In this document: positions 41,807 through 50,233 of the stretch, piece after piece | Layout: every line of letters begins with the position of its first letter | How positions within the stretch are numbered: the stretch's first letter is position 1 | From: JADLHS01 sp964594985 | GTDB lineage: Bacteria > Verrucomicrobiota > Verrucomicrobiia > Limisphaerales > JADLHS01 | Length of the DNA stretch: 64,000 nucleotides | Assembly: GCA_964594985.1 (NCBI GenBank) | Contig: CAZQNQ010000012.1 | Span: 74,847 to 138,846 of the forward strand | Direction of reading: 5' to 3' | Translations under genes and position numbers: made by a program | Notes under the pieces: generated by a model | What the model was told of the DNA's origin: nothing | The model's database searches: none | Seen by the model: only the letters and a program-made list of their open reading frames with translations

Positions 41807-44223
41807 AGCTTGGCGGTGGTTTTCGCGCCGCGATTTTTGCGCACGGTGGCGGCGCACTTCTTGTAATCCGGCTCGAACGAAATCGGGTCGGGGTCGCCGA
41901 GCGTGATGTCGTTCACAAGCAGGCGTTGATCGAAGAACGGAATGAACAACGACCCGCGCGGCGGGCGGCTGCGACCATTGAGCCACACGGGCAACGCCAA
42001 TTCGCCGCGCCGGGTTTGCACCAAAATCGTCTCGCCGTTGGCGAAGCCGTGCGCGGCGGCATCGTCGGGATGCATCTCGACGTAAGCATGCGGCATGGCG
42101 GCGTTGAGTTGCGGAATGCGCATCGTCATCGTGCCGGAGTGCCAGTGTTCCAACACGCGGCCCGTGCAGAGCCAGAAGGGATATTGTTCGTCCGGCTCTT
42201 CGGCGGCCTTCACGTAAGGCGCGAACCAGATGAGCGCCTTGTCGTCCTTGGTGACGGAGTGGTAGAACTGGATTTCCGCGCCCTTCTTCACGAACGGATC
42301 ATCGAACTCGGAGAAGCGGAACTTCGTCTCGCGCCACGAACCGTCCGGTTGTTCCACCACCGGCCAGCGCAGGCCGCGCGCCTTCACGTATTCCGTGTAG
42401 GGCGCGAGGTTCTTGTGTTTGTAGGTGCTGAACTTGCGATATTCCTCGAACAACGCCTCGTCCACGTTCACGTCGTAGTAATGCGCCCAGTCCCACACGG
42501 GCACTTCCTGGCCGGCGGAATCCTTGATCGTGAACAGAAACTTGCCGTCCTTGTCCTTCATGCCGGGATGGCCGAGTTCGAAGAGTTTTCGCGCGAGGGC
42601 AATCGTCATCCAGCAATCATCCCGCGCGTCACCGGGCGGATTGACCATCTTGAACCACTGCTGCGTGCGGCGCTCGGAATTGCCGAACATGCCGTTCTTC
42701 TCCACCCACATCGCGGCGGGCAACACCAGATCGGCCAGCTCGGTCGTCGCGGTGGGATATACGTCCGAGACGATGAGGAATTTGTCGGCCAGCCCCTGCT
42801 TCGCTTTGAAAAGCTTGTGCAGATTGGGGAGCGTCTGACCGGGATTCGTCACTTGCACGAACACAGTCGTGATGTCGCCGCCTTGATCGGTGGGCGTGCA
42901 GAACTTTTCCCAAAGCTTGACCGTGTGATAACCCGGCTTGGGATTGATGCGCCCGGCGGGCACGTGCCAGATTTCCTCGCTCTCCGCGCGATGTTCCGCG
43001 TTGGCCACCATGCGGCCGCCCGGCAGGAAATGGCACATCGTGCCGACTTCGCGGGCCGTGCCGCACGCGCTGGGCTGGCCGGTGAGCGACGTCGGCGCGT
43101 CGCCGGGCCGGCCGAAATGTCCGCTCAACAGATGCACGCCATGCACGAGGCGATTGATGTCCGTGCCGCGACTGTGCTGGTTGAAACCCATGCACCAGGT
43201 GCTGGTGATGCGCAGGTCTTTTCGCGCAAACAGCTCACCGAGCAAACGGATTTTCTCCGCCGGCACGCCGGAGATTTTTTCCACGTACTCGGGCGTGTAG
43301 AGTTCCAATTCCTTCCGGTAATCGGCGAACGTCATCGCTTCGCCGAGCAGCGTCGGCGCGGCGGTGTTTTTGCGGAAGTTGCAGAAGCGCTCCACGAACT
43401 GGGCGTCGTAGGTGTTGTTCTTGAGCAGCAGATGCGCGATGCCGTTGGCGATGGCGAGATCGCTGTGCGGGCGGAATTCCAGGTAGTGCTGGCAATGCTC
43501 GGTGCTGCGGGTGCGCCGCGTGCCGATGTCAATGATCGTGACGGCCTCGCCCTTGGTGCGGCGGTCAATCACGCGCGAGAACAACACCGGATGCATCTCC
43601 GCCATGTTGTTGCCCCAAAGGATGAGCACGTTGCACTGGTCGAGATCGTCGTAGCAACCCGCCGGTTCATCCACGCCATAGGTCGAGATGTAGCCGGTCA
43701 CCGCGCTGGCCATGCAGAGCCGGGCGTTGGGTTCGATCTGGTTGTTGCCCAGGCCGCCCTTCATGAACTTCTGCGCGGCGTAACCTTCGGGAATCGTCCA
43801 CTGCCCCGACCCGTAGAACGCGAACTTGTCCGGCGCGGCCATCACGCGCCTGGCAAAAACATCCAGCGCTTCGTCCCAGGAAATCGGTTCGAGTTTGCCG
43901 TCCTTGCGCAACAGCGGCGTGGTGAGGCGGTCCTTGCCGTAGAGCGCGAGGCCGACGTGATAGCCTTTGACGCAGAGCAAACCTTTGTTTACCTCGGCGA
44001 GTTGGTCGCCCTGGATGCCGACGACTTTGCCATCCTTCACGCCGACGCGTACGTGACAGCCCGTGCCGCAGAAACGGCAGGGAGCTTTGTCCCACTTCAC
44101 GCCGTCCGCACCGGGCGCGGCGACGGATTTGGCGGGCGCAGCCGCGCCGGCGCGCAGTCCGGCCACCGTGCTGGCTGCGGCGAGCGCGGACAGTTTTACG
44201 AAGTTGCGACGATCAATGTTCAT
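41803..44223 (-). CDS. napA: Periplasmic nitrate reductase, catalytic subunit
   Basis: 806 residues. Tat signal (DRRNFVKLSALAAASTVAG); 4Fe-4S ligands Cys49, Cys52, Cys56 and Cys84 (CRFCGTGCHVRV, GLLCVKG); molybdenum ligand Cys170 in EPNARLCMASAVTG. The molybdopterin-guanine-dinucleotide text MGFNQHSRGTDINRLVHGVHLLSG and the C-terminal NDITLGDPDPISFEPDYKKCA are typical of NapA. Reduces nitrate to nitrite. Its start lies within the 3' end of napD. Confidence 0.96.
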   Translation of the reverse strand: MNIDRRNFVKLSALAAASTVAGLRAGAAAPAKSVAAPGADGVKWDKAPCRFCGTGCHVRVGVKDGKVVGIQGDQLAEVNKGLLCVKGYHVGLALYGKDRLTTPLLRKDGKLEPISWDEALDVFARRVMAAPDKFAFYGSGQWTIPEGYAAQKFMKGGLGNNQIEPNARLCMASAVTGYISTYGVDEPAGCYDDLDQCNVLILWGNNMAEMHPVLFSRVIDRRTKGEAVTIIDIGTRRTRSTEHCQHYLEFRPHSDLAIANGIAHLLLKNNTYDAQFVERFCNFRKNTAAPTLLGEAMTFADYRKELELYTPEYVEKISGVPAEKIRLLGELFARKDLRITSTWCMGFNQHSRGTDINRLVHGVHLLSGHFGRPGDAPTSLTGQPSACGTAREVGTMCHFLPGGRMVANAEHRAESEEIWHVPAGRINPKPGYHTVKLWEKFCTPTDQGGDITTVFVQVTNPGQTLPNLHKLFKAKQGLADKFLIVSDVYPTATTELADLVLPAAMWVEKNGMFGNSERRTQQWFKMVNPPGDARDDCWMTIALARKLFELGHPGMKDKDGKFLFTIKDSAGQEVPVWDWAHYYDVNVDEALFEEYRKFSTYKHKNLAPYTEYVKARGLRWPVVEQPDGSWRETKFRFSEFDDPFVKKGAEIQFYHSVTKDDKALIWFAPYVKAAEEPDEQYPFWLCTGRVLEHWHSGTMTMRIPQLNAAMPHAYVEMHPDDAAAHGFANGETILVQTRRGELALPVWLNGRSRPPRGSLFIPFFDQRLLVNDITLGDPDPISFEPDYKKCAATVRKNRGAKTTAKL

Positions 44224-44707
44224 AAGTCACCTCGGGGGATGTTGTGGTGGCAGGCGTCTTTGCCTGCCGGGGCGGGCGTGCTTCCAGCCGCCCGGAAAAA
44301 GCTTCGCCGTCACTGCGGCTCGCGATTCTTTCAACGGCTCTCTCGGCTGCGACGTTTTCTCCGCCGGGCGGAGCGCCGATCTCCTGATCGGCTCGATGGA
44401 AATTCCGCCTAGCCACGAGCCGATCAGGAGATCGGCGCTCCGGTTCACTAACTTCCTCGCCCCTGGATTCCTTCTCCTCCACAAAATTCACCTCGACGAC
44501 ATCCACGAAATCCACGCCGGGCACGGTGTTCAGCCAGTCGTGGAAATCGCGGGAAGCGCCGACATCCGCCGCTTCCAGCGCCACCGGCAGCCAGCGGGCG
44601 TTCAATGCGCCGAGCGTCAGTTCCGGGCGCGCGTGCAACGTCGCCAGCGCCTGCCGGGCGAGCGCGGCGTCCGCGTTCAAAGTGATGACAATGCCGCTGG
44701 TGATCAT
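44213..44707 (-). CDS. napD: NapD chaperone with a repeat-encoded C-terminal extension
   Basis: 164 residues, about twice normal. Residues 1-80 are NapD: SGIVITLNADAALARQALAT, NTVPGVDFVDVVEVNF; NapD binds the NapA Tat signal and guides maturation. From about residue 88 on, the protein (SEPERRSPDRLVARRNFH onward) is encoded by a composite of palindromes including a 26-base perfect inverted repeat. The frame stays open into the napA start and ends 11 bases inside it, so coupling with napA is kept. Confidence 0.85.
   Translation of the reverse strand: MITSGIVITLNADAALARQALATLHARPELTLGALNARWLPVALEAADVGASRDFHDWLNTVPGVDFVDVVEVNFVEEKESRGEEVSEPERRSPDRLVARRNFHRADQEIGAPPGGENVAAERAVERIASRSDGEAFSGRLEARPPRQAKTPATTTSPEVTYEH
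44247..44442. repeat. Composite palindromic repeat in the napD 3' end
   Basis: A family D-like part (GGCAGGCGTCTTTGCCTGCC) and perfect 26-base inverted repeats at 44370-44395 and 44416-44441 that begin GGAGCGCCGATCTCCTGATC. Confidence 0.9.
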
Positions 44708-44708
44708 A

Positions 44709-45995
44709 CTAGTTGGCGAGGGGATCGGGATGATTTGTCTCCGTGGATTTCAACGGCGAACGCCGGAACGTGTTCACCGCGATTTTCAGCGCGAGGGTGT
44801 AAACCATCAGCCCCAGCGCCCAGATGCCGGCCATGATTTTCCATTCAATCAGGTTCGGCAGATACTCGATGATTTCATGCAGCGTCGAGGGCACGAATCC
44901 CGGAATCACCATGCCCATGCCTTTCTCGATCCAGATGCCGACGAACGCCAGCGCGCAGGCGCTGTTCAACATCCACGGATGCTCGAACACTTTCGGGCAC
45001 AGCAGCAACACCGCCGCGCCAACGGTCATCGCCACCGACGACCAGATCCAAGGCACGAGCGCGTTGTGACCGTGCAGGCCGAAATAGAGGTAATGCGCCG
45101 ACGACGTGTGCGTGCCGCCGGTGTAAAATTCCACGAACACTTCCGAGATGAGCATCAGCAGGTTGATGAGGATGGTGACGCGCATGATGTTCACCAGCGT
45201 GCGGATCGGACCGTTGCCGAAGTGCGATCCCATCGCCCGGCGCATGACTTGAATCGCCACGATGATGAACGCCGGGCCGGACACAAAGGCCGACGTGAGA
45301 AAGCGCGGCGCGAGCAAAGCCGTGTTCCAGAAGGGCCGGCTGCCGAGGCCGCAGTAAAGGAAAGCCGTCACCGTGTGAATGGAAATCGCCCAGATGATGG
45401 AGAGGAACACGAACGGGATGTACCATTTCGGATTCGGGCGGCGACCAAGAAACCGCATGTAAAGCAGGTAGCCGCAGATGTGCAGGTTCAGCATCAGATA
45501 GCCGTTCAACACGATCACATCCCACGTCAGCATGGAAATCGGGAAGTTGAACCGCCCCAACCCCGGCAGCAGATGCCAGAAGCGGTCGGGGCGTCCGAGG
45601 TCGCACACCACGAACATCAACGCCATGATGAGCGCGGCGATGGCCAGCAATTCGCCGATCAACGTGAGGTCGTGCATTTCCTCGTCGTGATAAAGGTAGG
45701 CGGGAATCACCATCATCACGCCGCCCGCCGCGAGCCCGACGAGGAAGGTGAAGTTCGCGATGTAAAGTCCCCACGACACGTGATCGCTCATGTTCGTGAC
45801 CTGCATCCCGTCGCGCACCTGCACGGCCCAGGCGTTCGCGCCGACGAGGAAGATCGCCGTGAGCATCGTCATCCAGATGTAGAACACGCGGTTGCCCTCG
45901 ACGGACTCCAGCGCCGCCTGCCAGAGGAAGCGCGGGTAATCGCGCCAATGAGAGCGGCGGGCGGAGGCGAGCGTTTCTGATGAGTTTGTGCTCAT
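44709..45995 (-). CDS. NrfD/PsrC-family membrane subunit
   Basis: 428 residues, about ten membrane helices (for example FYIWMTMLTAIFLVGANAWA, ANFTFLVGLAAGGVMMVIPA, LIGELLAIAALIMALMFVVC). NrfD family members oxidise quinol at the outer face of the membrane. It is encoded between the ferredoxin-like NrfC homologue and napD, and there is no NapC or NapGH, so it should be the quinol-oxidising part of this nitrate reductase. The ATG at 45995 follows the last repeat-derived codons; the longer upstream frame is repeat DNA. The stop is one base before the napD start region. Confidence 0.85.
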   Translation of the reverse strand: MSTNSSETLASARRSHWRDYPRFLWQAALESVEGNRVFYIWMTMLTAIFLVGANAWAVQVRDGMQVTNMSDHVSWGLYIANFTFLVGLAAGGVMMVIPAYLYHDEEMHDLTLIGELLAIAALIMALMFVVCDLGRPDRFWHLLPGLGRFNFPISMLTWDVIVLNGYLMLNLHICGYLLYMRFLGRRPNPKWYIPFVFLSIIWAISIHTVTAFLYCGLGSRPFWNTALLAPRFLTSAFVSGPAFIIVAIQVMRRAMGSHFGNGPIRTLVNIMRVTILINLLMLISEVFVEFYTGGTHTSSAHYLYFGLHGHNALVPWIWSSVAMTVGAAVLLLCPKVFEHPWMLNSACALAFVGIWIEKGMGMVIPGFVPSTLHEIIEYLPNLIEWKIMAGIWALGLMVYTLALKIAVNTFRRSPLKSTETNHPDPLAN

Positions 45996-46059
45996 GACGA
46001 TGCGCGCAGGAAAGTTGAATGACAGCCGTGGTCGGTTGGTGTGACGTCCGCCCTCTCCC

Positions 46060-46174
46060 GTAGGGCAGGCATTCCTGCCTGCCGGTTCACGGGACTTTCC
46101 AGTCCCGTGTTTACCGCTTGGAAACGGGCGACTGGAAAGTCGCCCGCACCGGCAGGCAGGAATGCCTGCCCTAC
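46060..46174. repeat. Family C palindromic repeat, copy 2
   Basis: GTAGGGCAGGCATTCCTGCC and GGCAGGAATGCCTGCCCTAC are nearly perfect arms, with inner ACTTTCCAGTCCCGT / CGACTGGAAAGTCGC. It lies in the 252-base spacer between the NrfD-like and NrfC-like genes. Confidence 0.9.
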
Positions 46175-46247
46175 ACCCAAGGCCATGCTCCGGGCGAACG
46201 ATGAGCCATTTGCTCTCCACCCTGCCGGGCTTTCATTTGTCACTCGT

Positions 46248-47180
46248 TCACACATCGAAAAAGTAAAAGAAGTTCGGTTTCAGCCCCAATTCCTCCTTGA
46301 GCACGAACACGCGTTTGTGCGCGAGCACCTGGCGGATTTCGGAATCGGGATCAAGCAAGTTGCCGAAGACCCGCGCGCCGGTCGGACACGCTTCGAGACA
46401 CGCGGGCAACTTGCCGTTGCGCGTGCGATGCAGGCAGAACGTGCATTTTTCCATCACGCCCTGCGGCCGGACGCGATTGCTGAGATACGACTGGTTCGGG
46501 TTGATCTCGTTCGCCGGAATCTGCGGCTTTGACCAGTTGAACCGGCGCGCATGATACGGACACGCGGCTTCGCAATAGCGACAGCCGATGCACCAGTTGT
46601 AATCCACCACCACGATGCCGTCGGCTTCCTTCCACGTCGCCTCGACCGGACAGACGTTGACGCACGGCGGATGATCGCATTGATGGCATTGCACCGGCAT
46701 GTAGAACTTGTCCTTCTGCGGCACGGGATGGTCGTAGTGCGCGTTGCCCTTCTCCATGTCGAGCGAACCTTTCGACATCTCGAACACGCGGATGTAGGAC
46801 TGATGCGAGGGCCGGTCGTGATTGTTTTCGAGGTGACAGGCTTCCGCGCATTTGCGACAGCCGATGCAGACACTGAGGTTCAGCGCATAGCCAAACTTCA
46901 CGCCCGGCTGCGGCTGGTAATCCTGAATGCTCACGTCCGCGCCGTAGTTTTCCTTCGTCTCCTGCTCCAACCGCCGGAGAATGATCTGCAGGTCCACCGC
47001 CGAAAGCTCCTTGTAGTGCCGTTGCAGAAATTCGTCGGCCGAAATGTCCCGCGTCCACTCGGTCAACGGCGCGATGGCCTTGGCAAAGGCGGCGGCGCCG
47101 AGCATGGCGCCAAAACCCTTCAGCGCGGTGCGACGCGAAACTCCAGTGCTGGTCTCGGTTTCTGGCGTGGCGTTGCTCAT
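46248..47180 (-). CDS. NrfC/DsrO-like 4Fe-4S protein with Tat signal
   Basis: 310 residues. Twin-arginine signal VSRRTALKGFGAMLGAAAFA. Four cluster motifs: CIGCRKCAEAC, CHQCDHPPCVNVCP, CIGCRYCEAACPYHARRF and CTFCLHR with CLEACPTGA. This is the DMSO-reductase beta-subunit type exported to the periplasm (NrfC/DsrO); with the NrfD-like gene it makes a quinol:acceptor module. The usual assignment would be nrfC, but the surrounding genes are nap. Confidence 0.87.
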   Translation of the reverse strand: MSNATPETETSTGVSRRTALKGFGAMLGAAAFAKAIAPLTEWTRDISADEFLQRHYKELSAVDLQIILRRLEQETKENYGADVSIQDYQPQPGVKFGYALNLSVCIGCRKCAEACHLENNHDRPSHQSYIRVFEMSKGSLDMEKGNAHYDHPVPQKDKFYMPVQCHQCDHPPCVNVCPVEATWKEADGIVVVDYNWCIGCRYCEAACPYHARRFNWSKPQIPANEINPNQSYLSNRVRPQGVMEKCTFCLHRTRNGKLPACLEACPTGARVFGNLLDPDSEIRQVLAHKRVFVLKEELGLKPNFFYFFDV

Positions 47181-47182
47181 GG

Positions 47183-47896
47183 TCAATGTGCGGTTGAACT
47201 GACGGGGGCGGCGTGGGCAGCGGGAACAGAAATCCGGTCGCGCGGCGGCAACACCGGCAACACCCGCGGAAATTTCGGCGTGTGCGGATCGTGGCAGTTG
47301 ATGCACGTGTTGCGGGTCCGACCGCCGCGCGTCAAATCCCAGTGTCCGTTCATGCCGCCGTGCAGGCCGCGCTCGTAATCACGCCGTTGCGGACCGTGGC
47401 ATTGGGAACACAACGTCATGCTGTCCGAGAACTCCACCGTCCGCGTATCCGCGAGCCGCAGCGTGTCGTAGTTCCCGGAGTTGTGACAACTCAGGCAGGT
47501 GAGATCGCCGTGCTGATACTTCAGTCCTTGGTGGAACTGGTCGAGATCCGCGGCGCTGCGATTCTCCAGATTGGGTTTGGTCGTCGTGTGACACGAACTG
47601 CAAGAAACCAAAACGGGTTGTCCCTGAAAGTTCGTCAGACTGGTCGCCACCTGCGGCGGGCCGGGAGGACGTTTGATGACCACTGGAAAAAGATTCGTTT
47701 TCGCGACGGTCGCAGAAGCTTCAGATTTGGTTGCGCCTTGGAGCGAATCCGCCACTTGCAGTGCGCCTGCCGCGACGAACCCCGTCACCGTGAGCAGCCC
47801 AAAAACGAAAGCCGGCGTTGGCGCCCACGACCAGCGCCGGCCCCGCTTTCGGGCGGCAACATCGTCAGGCGGCGGACGCGATTCCGGCGTGAACAT
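47183..47896 (-). CDS. Membrane-anchored tetraheme cytochrome c, first gene of the nap operon
   Basis: 237 residues. Basic N-terminus, one helix (PAFVFGLLTVTGFVAAGAL), then periplasmic heme sites CSSCH, CLSCH, CSQCH and CINCH. The spacing fits small multiheme carriers rather than NapC/NrfH. It opens the operon cytochrome - NrfC - NrfD - NapD - NapA - NapB(x2) - NapF - unknown and probably moves electrons between the NrfCD part and NapA/NapB. The FNR-type box lies only 34 bases upstream of this ATG. Confidence 0.8.
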   Translation of the reverse strand: MFTPESRPPPDDVAARKRGRRWSWAPTPAFVFGLLTVTGFVAAGALQVADSLQGATKSEASATVAKTNLFPVVIKRPPGPPQVATSLTNFQGQPVLVSCSSCHTTTKPNLENRSAADLDQFHQGLKYQHGDLTCLSCHNSGNYDTLRLADTRTVEFSDSMTLCSQCHGPQRRDYERGLHGGMNGHWDLTRGGRTRNTCINCHDPHTPKFPRVLPVLPPRDRISVPAAHAAPVSSTAH

Positions 47897-47930
47897 GGTG
47901 GCAAGGTAACAACGCCCCGGCAGCGCGGCG

Positions 47931-47944
47931 TTGACCTGCGTCAA
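47931..47944 (-). promoter_or_regulatory. FNR/Dnr-type box upstream of the nap operon
   Basis: TTGACCTGCGTCAA is a full match to TTGAC-N4-GTCAA. The distance to the ATG implies a very short leader. Confidence 0.75.
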
Positions 47945-47963
47945 GTTTCGCAAGGAAAGCTCC

Positions 47964-48133
47964 GTAGCGGCGGGCCTCCCGGCCTGCCGTAGAGCCGGGC
48001 TTCCCAGCCCGGCGGAAAGGACGCAGGCATACCGAAGCGCTTCGGGACTGTTGTGCGTCTTGCCTCATGCGGACGTTACTTCCGGGCGGCAGGGATGCCG
48101 CCCTTTACGTCAGGCAGGGATGCCTGACGCTAC
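47964..48133. repeat. Family D palindromic repeat, copy 2
   Basis: GTAGCGGCGGGCCTCCCGGC at the left; GGGCGGCAGGGATGCCGCCC and GTCAGGCAGGGATGCCTGAC, ending GCTAC, at the right. It provides the last codons and stop of the DGC-domain gene. Confidence 0.85.
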
Positions 48134-48508
48134 ATCGCCACCATCTCGCAGTTCCGTCACAATTTTTTCGAGCATTTGGGCGGCCTGTTGCGGCTCGAAG
48201 TCTTCGTGTTTGCGTTTCGGCACACCCATTTTGCTCAAGTCGTAATGCTTGTCGGCTTTTAGACCGTGCCGCTGGAGAATCTTCGCCGCGCAATGCAGCG
48301 GACAGCCATCGAGCGCGATGATGGGCCGACCGGACTTGGCGGTGCGGACGAGTGGTTTCACGTCGCCGCCCACACCCGCGATACACGACATCTCGGCAAC
48401 TTCGAGCCGATCCAGCTTCACCGCGATGTGATTGGCCATCTGCGCGGCGCTGGACGCGCCGGAACAGGAATAGACAATCGGCAAAGATTCCTCAGTGTTC
48501 TCGTTCAT
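48110..48508 (-). CDS. Putative zinc-binding DGC-domain protein
   Basis: 132 residues. YSCSGASSAAQMANHIAVKL, EMSCIAGVGGDVKPLVRTA and IIALDGCPLHCAA contain the conserved Cys and the Asp-Gly-Cys that names the DGC domain. Such proteins are often found in nitrate/nitrite respiration loci; biochemical role unknown. The final residues (GGDVASGIPA) come from the overlapping family D repeat, so the natural end may have been replaced. Confidence 0.8.
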   Translation of the reverse strand: MNENTEESLPIVYSCSGASSAAQMANHIAVKLDRLEVAEMSCIAGVGGDVKPLVRTAKSGRPIIALDGCPLHCAAKILQRHGLKADKHYDLSKMGVPKRKHEDFEPQQAAQMLEKIVTELRDGGDVASGIPA

Positions 48509-48701
48509 ATCACAACAGTTGCCTAAAAGTGCGCTGCCGGGCGAACCCTTGGGCCGGACCGCGACTGGTCCCCAGTCGCAGCGCTTCGCAAAGCTTTGCG
48601 CTCTGAAGGTTCAGATGGTTGCCGTGCCGGCCACGCGCTGCGGACGGAGACCGTCCGCGGTCCGTTCGTTGCGCCAGCGGAACGGATTTCTGGCAATCGC
48701 A

Positions 48702-49160
48702 CTAAAGCTCACGTTGCAGGATGCCGTCGCTCAAAATCCGGCAGCGCAACCCCGCGCGACCGCGCAGCCATTCCTCCGCGCCCGGGCCAAGCACCGTGTC
48801 CATCCAATGACACGGGCGGCTTTCCTCCACGCCCGCGAAGCGCACGCCCTGCACTTCAAATTGCTCGCCGATCAACGCGACCAAATCTGCGCCGCGCACG
48901 AAAGCGTTGCGGCGCGTGGCCTGCGGTGGCGCGTCCGGCAAGCGCAATTCCTGCCGCAGCGCTTCCAGCACTTCCATCGCAAAGAAAGTGATCTGGCCCT
49001 TGTAATTTTCTTGGTAGTCAAAGAACCGGTCGCCCCGGATGCCGCGCCCGGCCACGCACTCGATTTGTTTCACCGAGACAATCGGATGCTCGCCGGCGGG
49101 CTGGTCGTGATGGCCAAAGAAATTGTGCCCGGGCGAGATGAACAAATGCTCCACGCGCAT
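48702..49160 (-). CDS. MOSC-domain protein
   Basis: 152 residues. Matches the MOSC fold of molybdenum-cofactor sulfurase C-termini: GRGIRGDRFFDYQENYKG, ATRRNAFVRGADL and VEESRPCHWMD with the conserved Cys. MOSC proteins transfer sulfur or bind molybdenum cofactor, so a link to NapA cofactor handling is plausible. Same direction as the DUF2249 and DUF59 genes. The 48509-48701 spacer contains a weak CGCAGCGCTTCG hairpin. Confidence 0.85.
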   Translation of the reverse strand: MRVEHLFISPGHNFFGHHDQPAGEHPIVSVKQIECVAGRGIRGDRFFDYQENYKGQITFFAMEVLEALRQELRLPDAPPQATRRNAFVRGADLVALIGEQFEVQGVRFAGVEESRPCHWMDTVLGPGAEEWLRGRAGLRCRILSDGILQREL

Positions 49161-49177
49161 GACAAGATCAGAAAATG

Positions 49178-49343
49178 GTAGCGTCAGCCATCTTGGCTGA
49201 CGTAGAGCCGGGCTTCCAGCCCGGCGGAAAAATCACACGCTTCTCGGAAAACTTCGGATGGCTCGTTAGTTTCATTCGCAGCAGCGCTTTTTCCGGGCGG
49301 CTGGAAGCCGCCCTCTACGGCCGGCACGGATGCCTGCCGCTAC
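49178..49343. repeat. Family D palindromic repeat, copy 3
   Basis: GTAGCGTCAGCCATCTTGGC and GCCGGGCTTCCAGCCCGGCG, then CGGGCGGCTGGAAGCCGCCC and GCACGGATGCCTGCCGCTAC. Intergenic between the MOSC and DUF2249 genes. Confidence 0.85.
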
Positions 49344-49359
49344 GTTTCCAAGCCATCTC

Positions 49360-49680
49360 TCAATGATGGCCGCACGAGCCGTGGGATTTTCCGGGCAACA
49401 CCGCAGTGTCCACCACGGCGCGCAGCTTGGTGATCTTCACGCGGAATTCGTCCGGGCCTTTGACCAGATGATCCCACGTGAACGCGCCGGGCCATTGCGC
49501 CGCGAACTGGTAGTAGAGCGGCACGGGATCGTGATCGTTCAGCAGGATGAAGTGTTCGCCGACGGCCAGTTCCAGCCAGGTGCGGATGATAAGTCCGTGT
49601 TTGATGGAGCAAGGAATCGGCCGCACGTCCATGACGCGATCCGGGCCGATGAGGTTTTCAGTTTCGTTGTTGGTGTTCAT
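49360..49680 (-). CDS. DUF2249 protein
   Basis: 106 residues. VMDVRPIPCSIKHGLIIRTW, then HFILLNDHDPVPLYYQFAAQ and FTWDHLVKGPDEFRVKI is the longer DUF2249 form, followed by a His/Cys-rich tail (GKSHGSCGHH) that could bind metal. Second gene after the DUF59 protein; 28 bases between them. Confidence 0.85.
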   Translation of the reverse strand: MNTNNETENLIGPDRVMDVRPIPCSIKHGLIIRTWLELAVGEHFILLNDHDPVPLYYQFAAQWPGAFTWDHLVKGPDEFRVKITKLRAVVDTAVLPGKSHGSCGHH

Positions 49681-49708
49681 AGTTTGTTTTGTATTGGGAA
49701 CGGTAAAT

Positions 49709-50014
49709 TCAAGCGAACGGCGAGGCGGCTTCCGGAGCAATCATCCCGGGATGCCACGGCGGATCGAACACGAGTTCGACGTGAGCGGCGGTGACGCCTT
49801 CGAGATTCAGCAAAGCGCACTCCGCGCCGCTGCGGATGCTTTCACTCATCGGACAACCGGCGGTGGTCAGGGTCATGGCGATGCGCACCTCAGAACCGGC
49901 AATCTTCACGTCATAGATCAGGCCGAGGTCCACGATGTTCATGCCGATCTCGGGATCGAGCACCTGGCGCAAGGCGTCGAGGACGGCGGCTTCGGAAAGA
50001 ATGGAATTAGTCAT
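49709..50014 (-). CDS. MIP18/DUF59-family metal-sulfur cluster assembly protein
   Basis: 101 residues, full length. DALRQVLDPEIGMNIVDLGL and TLTTAGCPMSESI carry the conserved acidic loop and Cys of the DUF59 (PaaD/SufT) family, which helps assemble Fe-S or other metal centres. DUF59-DUF2249 pairs are frequent in denitrifiers; probably acts on a nitrogen-respiration metalloprotein. Confidence 0.9.
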   Translation of the reverse strand: MTNSILSEAAVLDALRQVLDPEIGMNIVDLGLIYDVKIAGSEVRIAMTLTTAGCPMSESIRSGAECALLNLEGVTAAHVELVFDPPWHPGMIAPEAASPFA

Positions 50015-50066
50015 GGCCCCAAGAGGTTTTCGATAGCCGAGCTATCAACGCGGGTGATGCGGCATC

Positions 50067-50222
50067 AGGATTCTCATTAGCACCGGGCTTTAGCCCGGGG
50101 TCGGCGAACCTGGAACGCGCGAACCCTTTCAACGGTTTGCCCGCAGCGTGACCAAAACCGTTAAAACGGTTTCGCCGAATCCATCGCCCCGCCACCCGGC
50201 TAAAGCCGGGTGTTAATGAGAG
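50067..50222. repeat. Palindromic repeat CATTAGCACCGGGCTTTAGCCC
   Basis: Outer CATTAGCACCGGGCTTTAGC and inverted GCTAAAGCCGGGTGTTAATG; inner TTTCAACGGTTT / AAACGGTTTCG. It occupies most of the spacer between the DUF59 gene and the oxidase-like gene. Confidence 0.8.
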
Positions 50223-50233
50223 TGAAAAGCGCT

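Noticed and set aside
41926..44412. Very long open frame (828 codons) on the plus strand
   Set aside because: It lies antisense to napA, which has full NapA motifs; the frame has Arg/His/Glu-rich composition typical of the complement of GC-rich genes.
45996..46220. N-terminal extension of the NrfD-like gene
   Set aside because: The extra codons are translated family C repeat text (PACRCGRLSSRPF); the NrfD protein begins at 45995.
49175..49366. Small ORF starting VASAILADVEPGFQPGGK
   Set aside because: It is entirely family D repeat DNA without any gene context, although the same peptide is part of the NapF-like protein.
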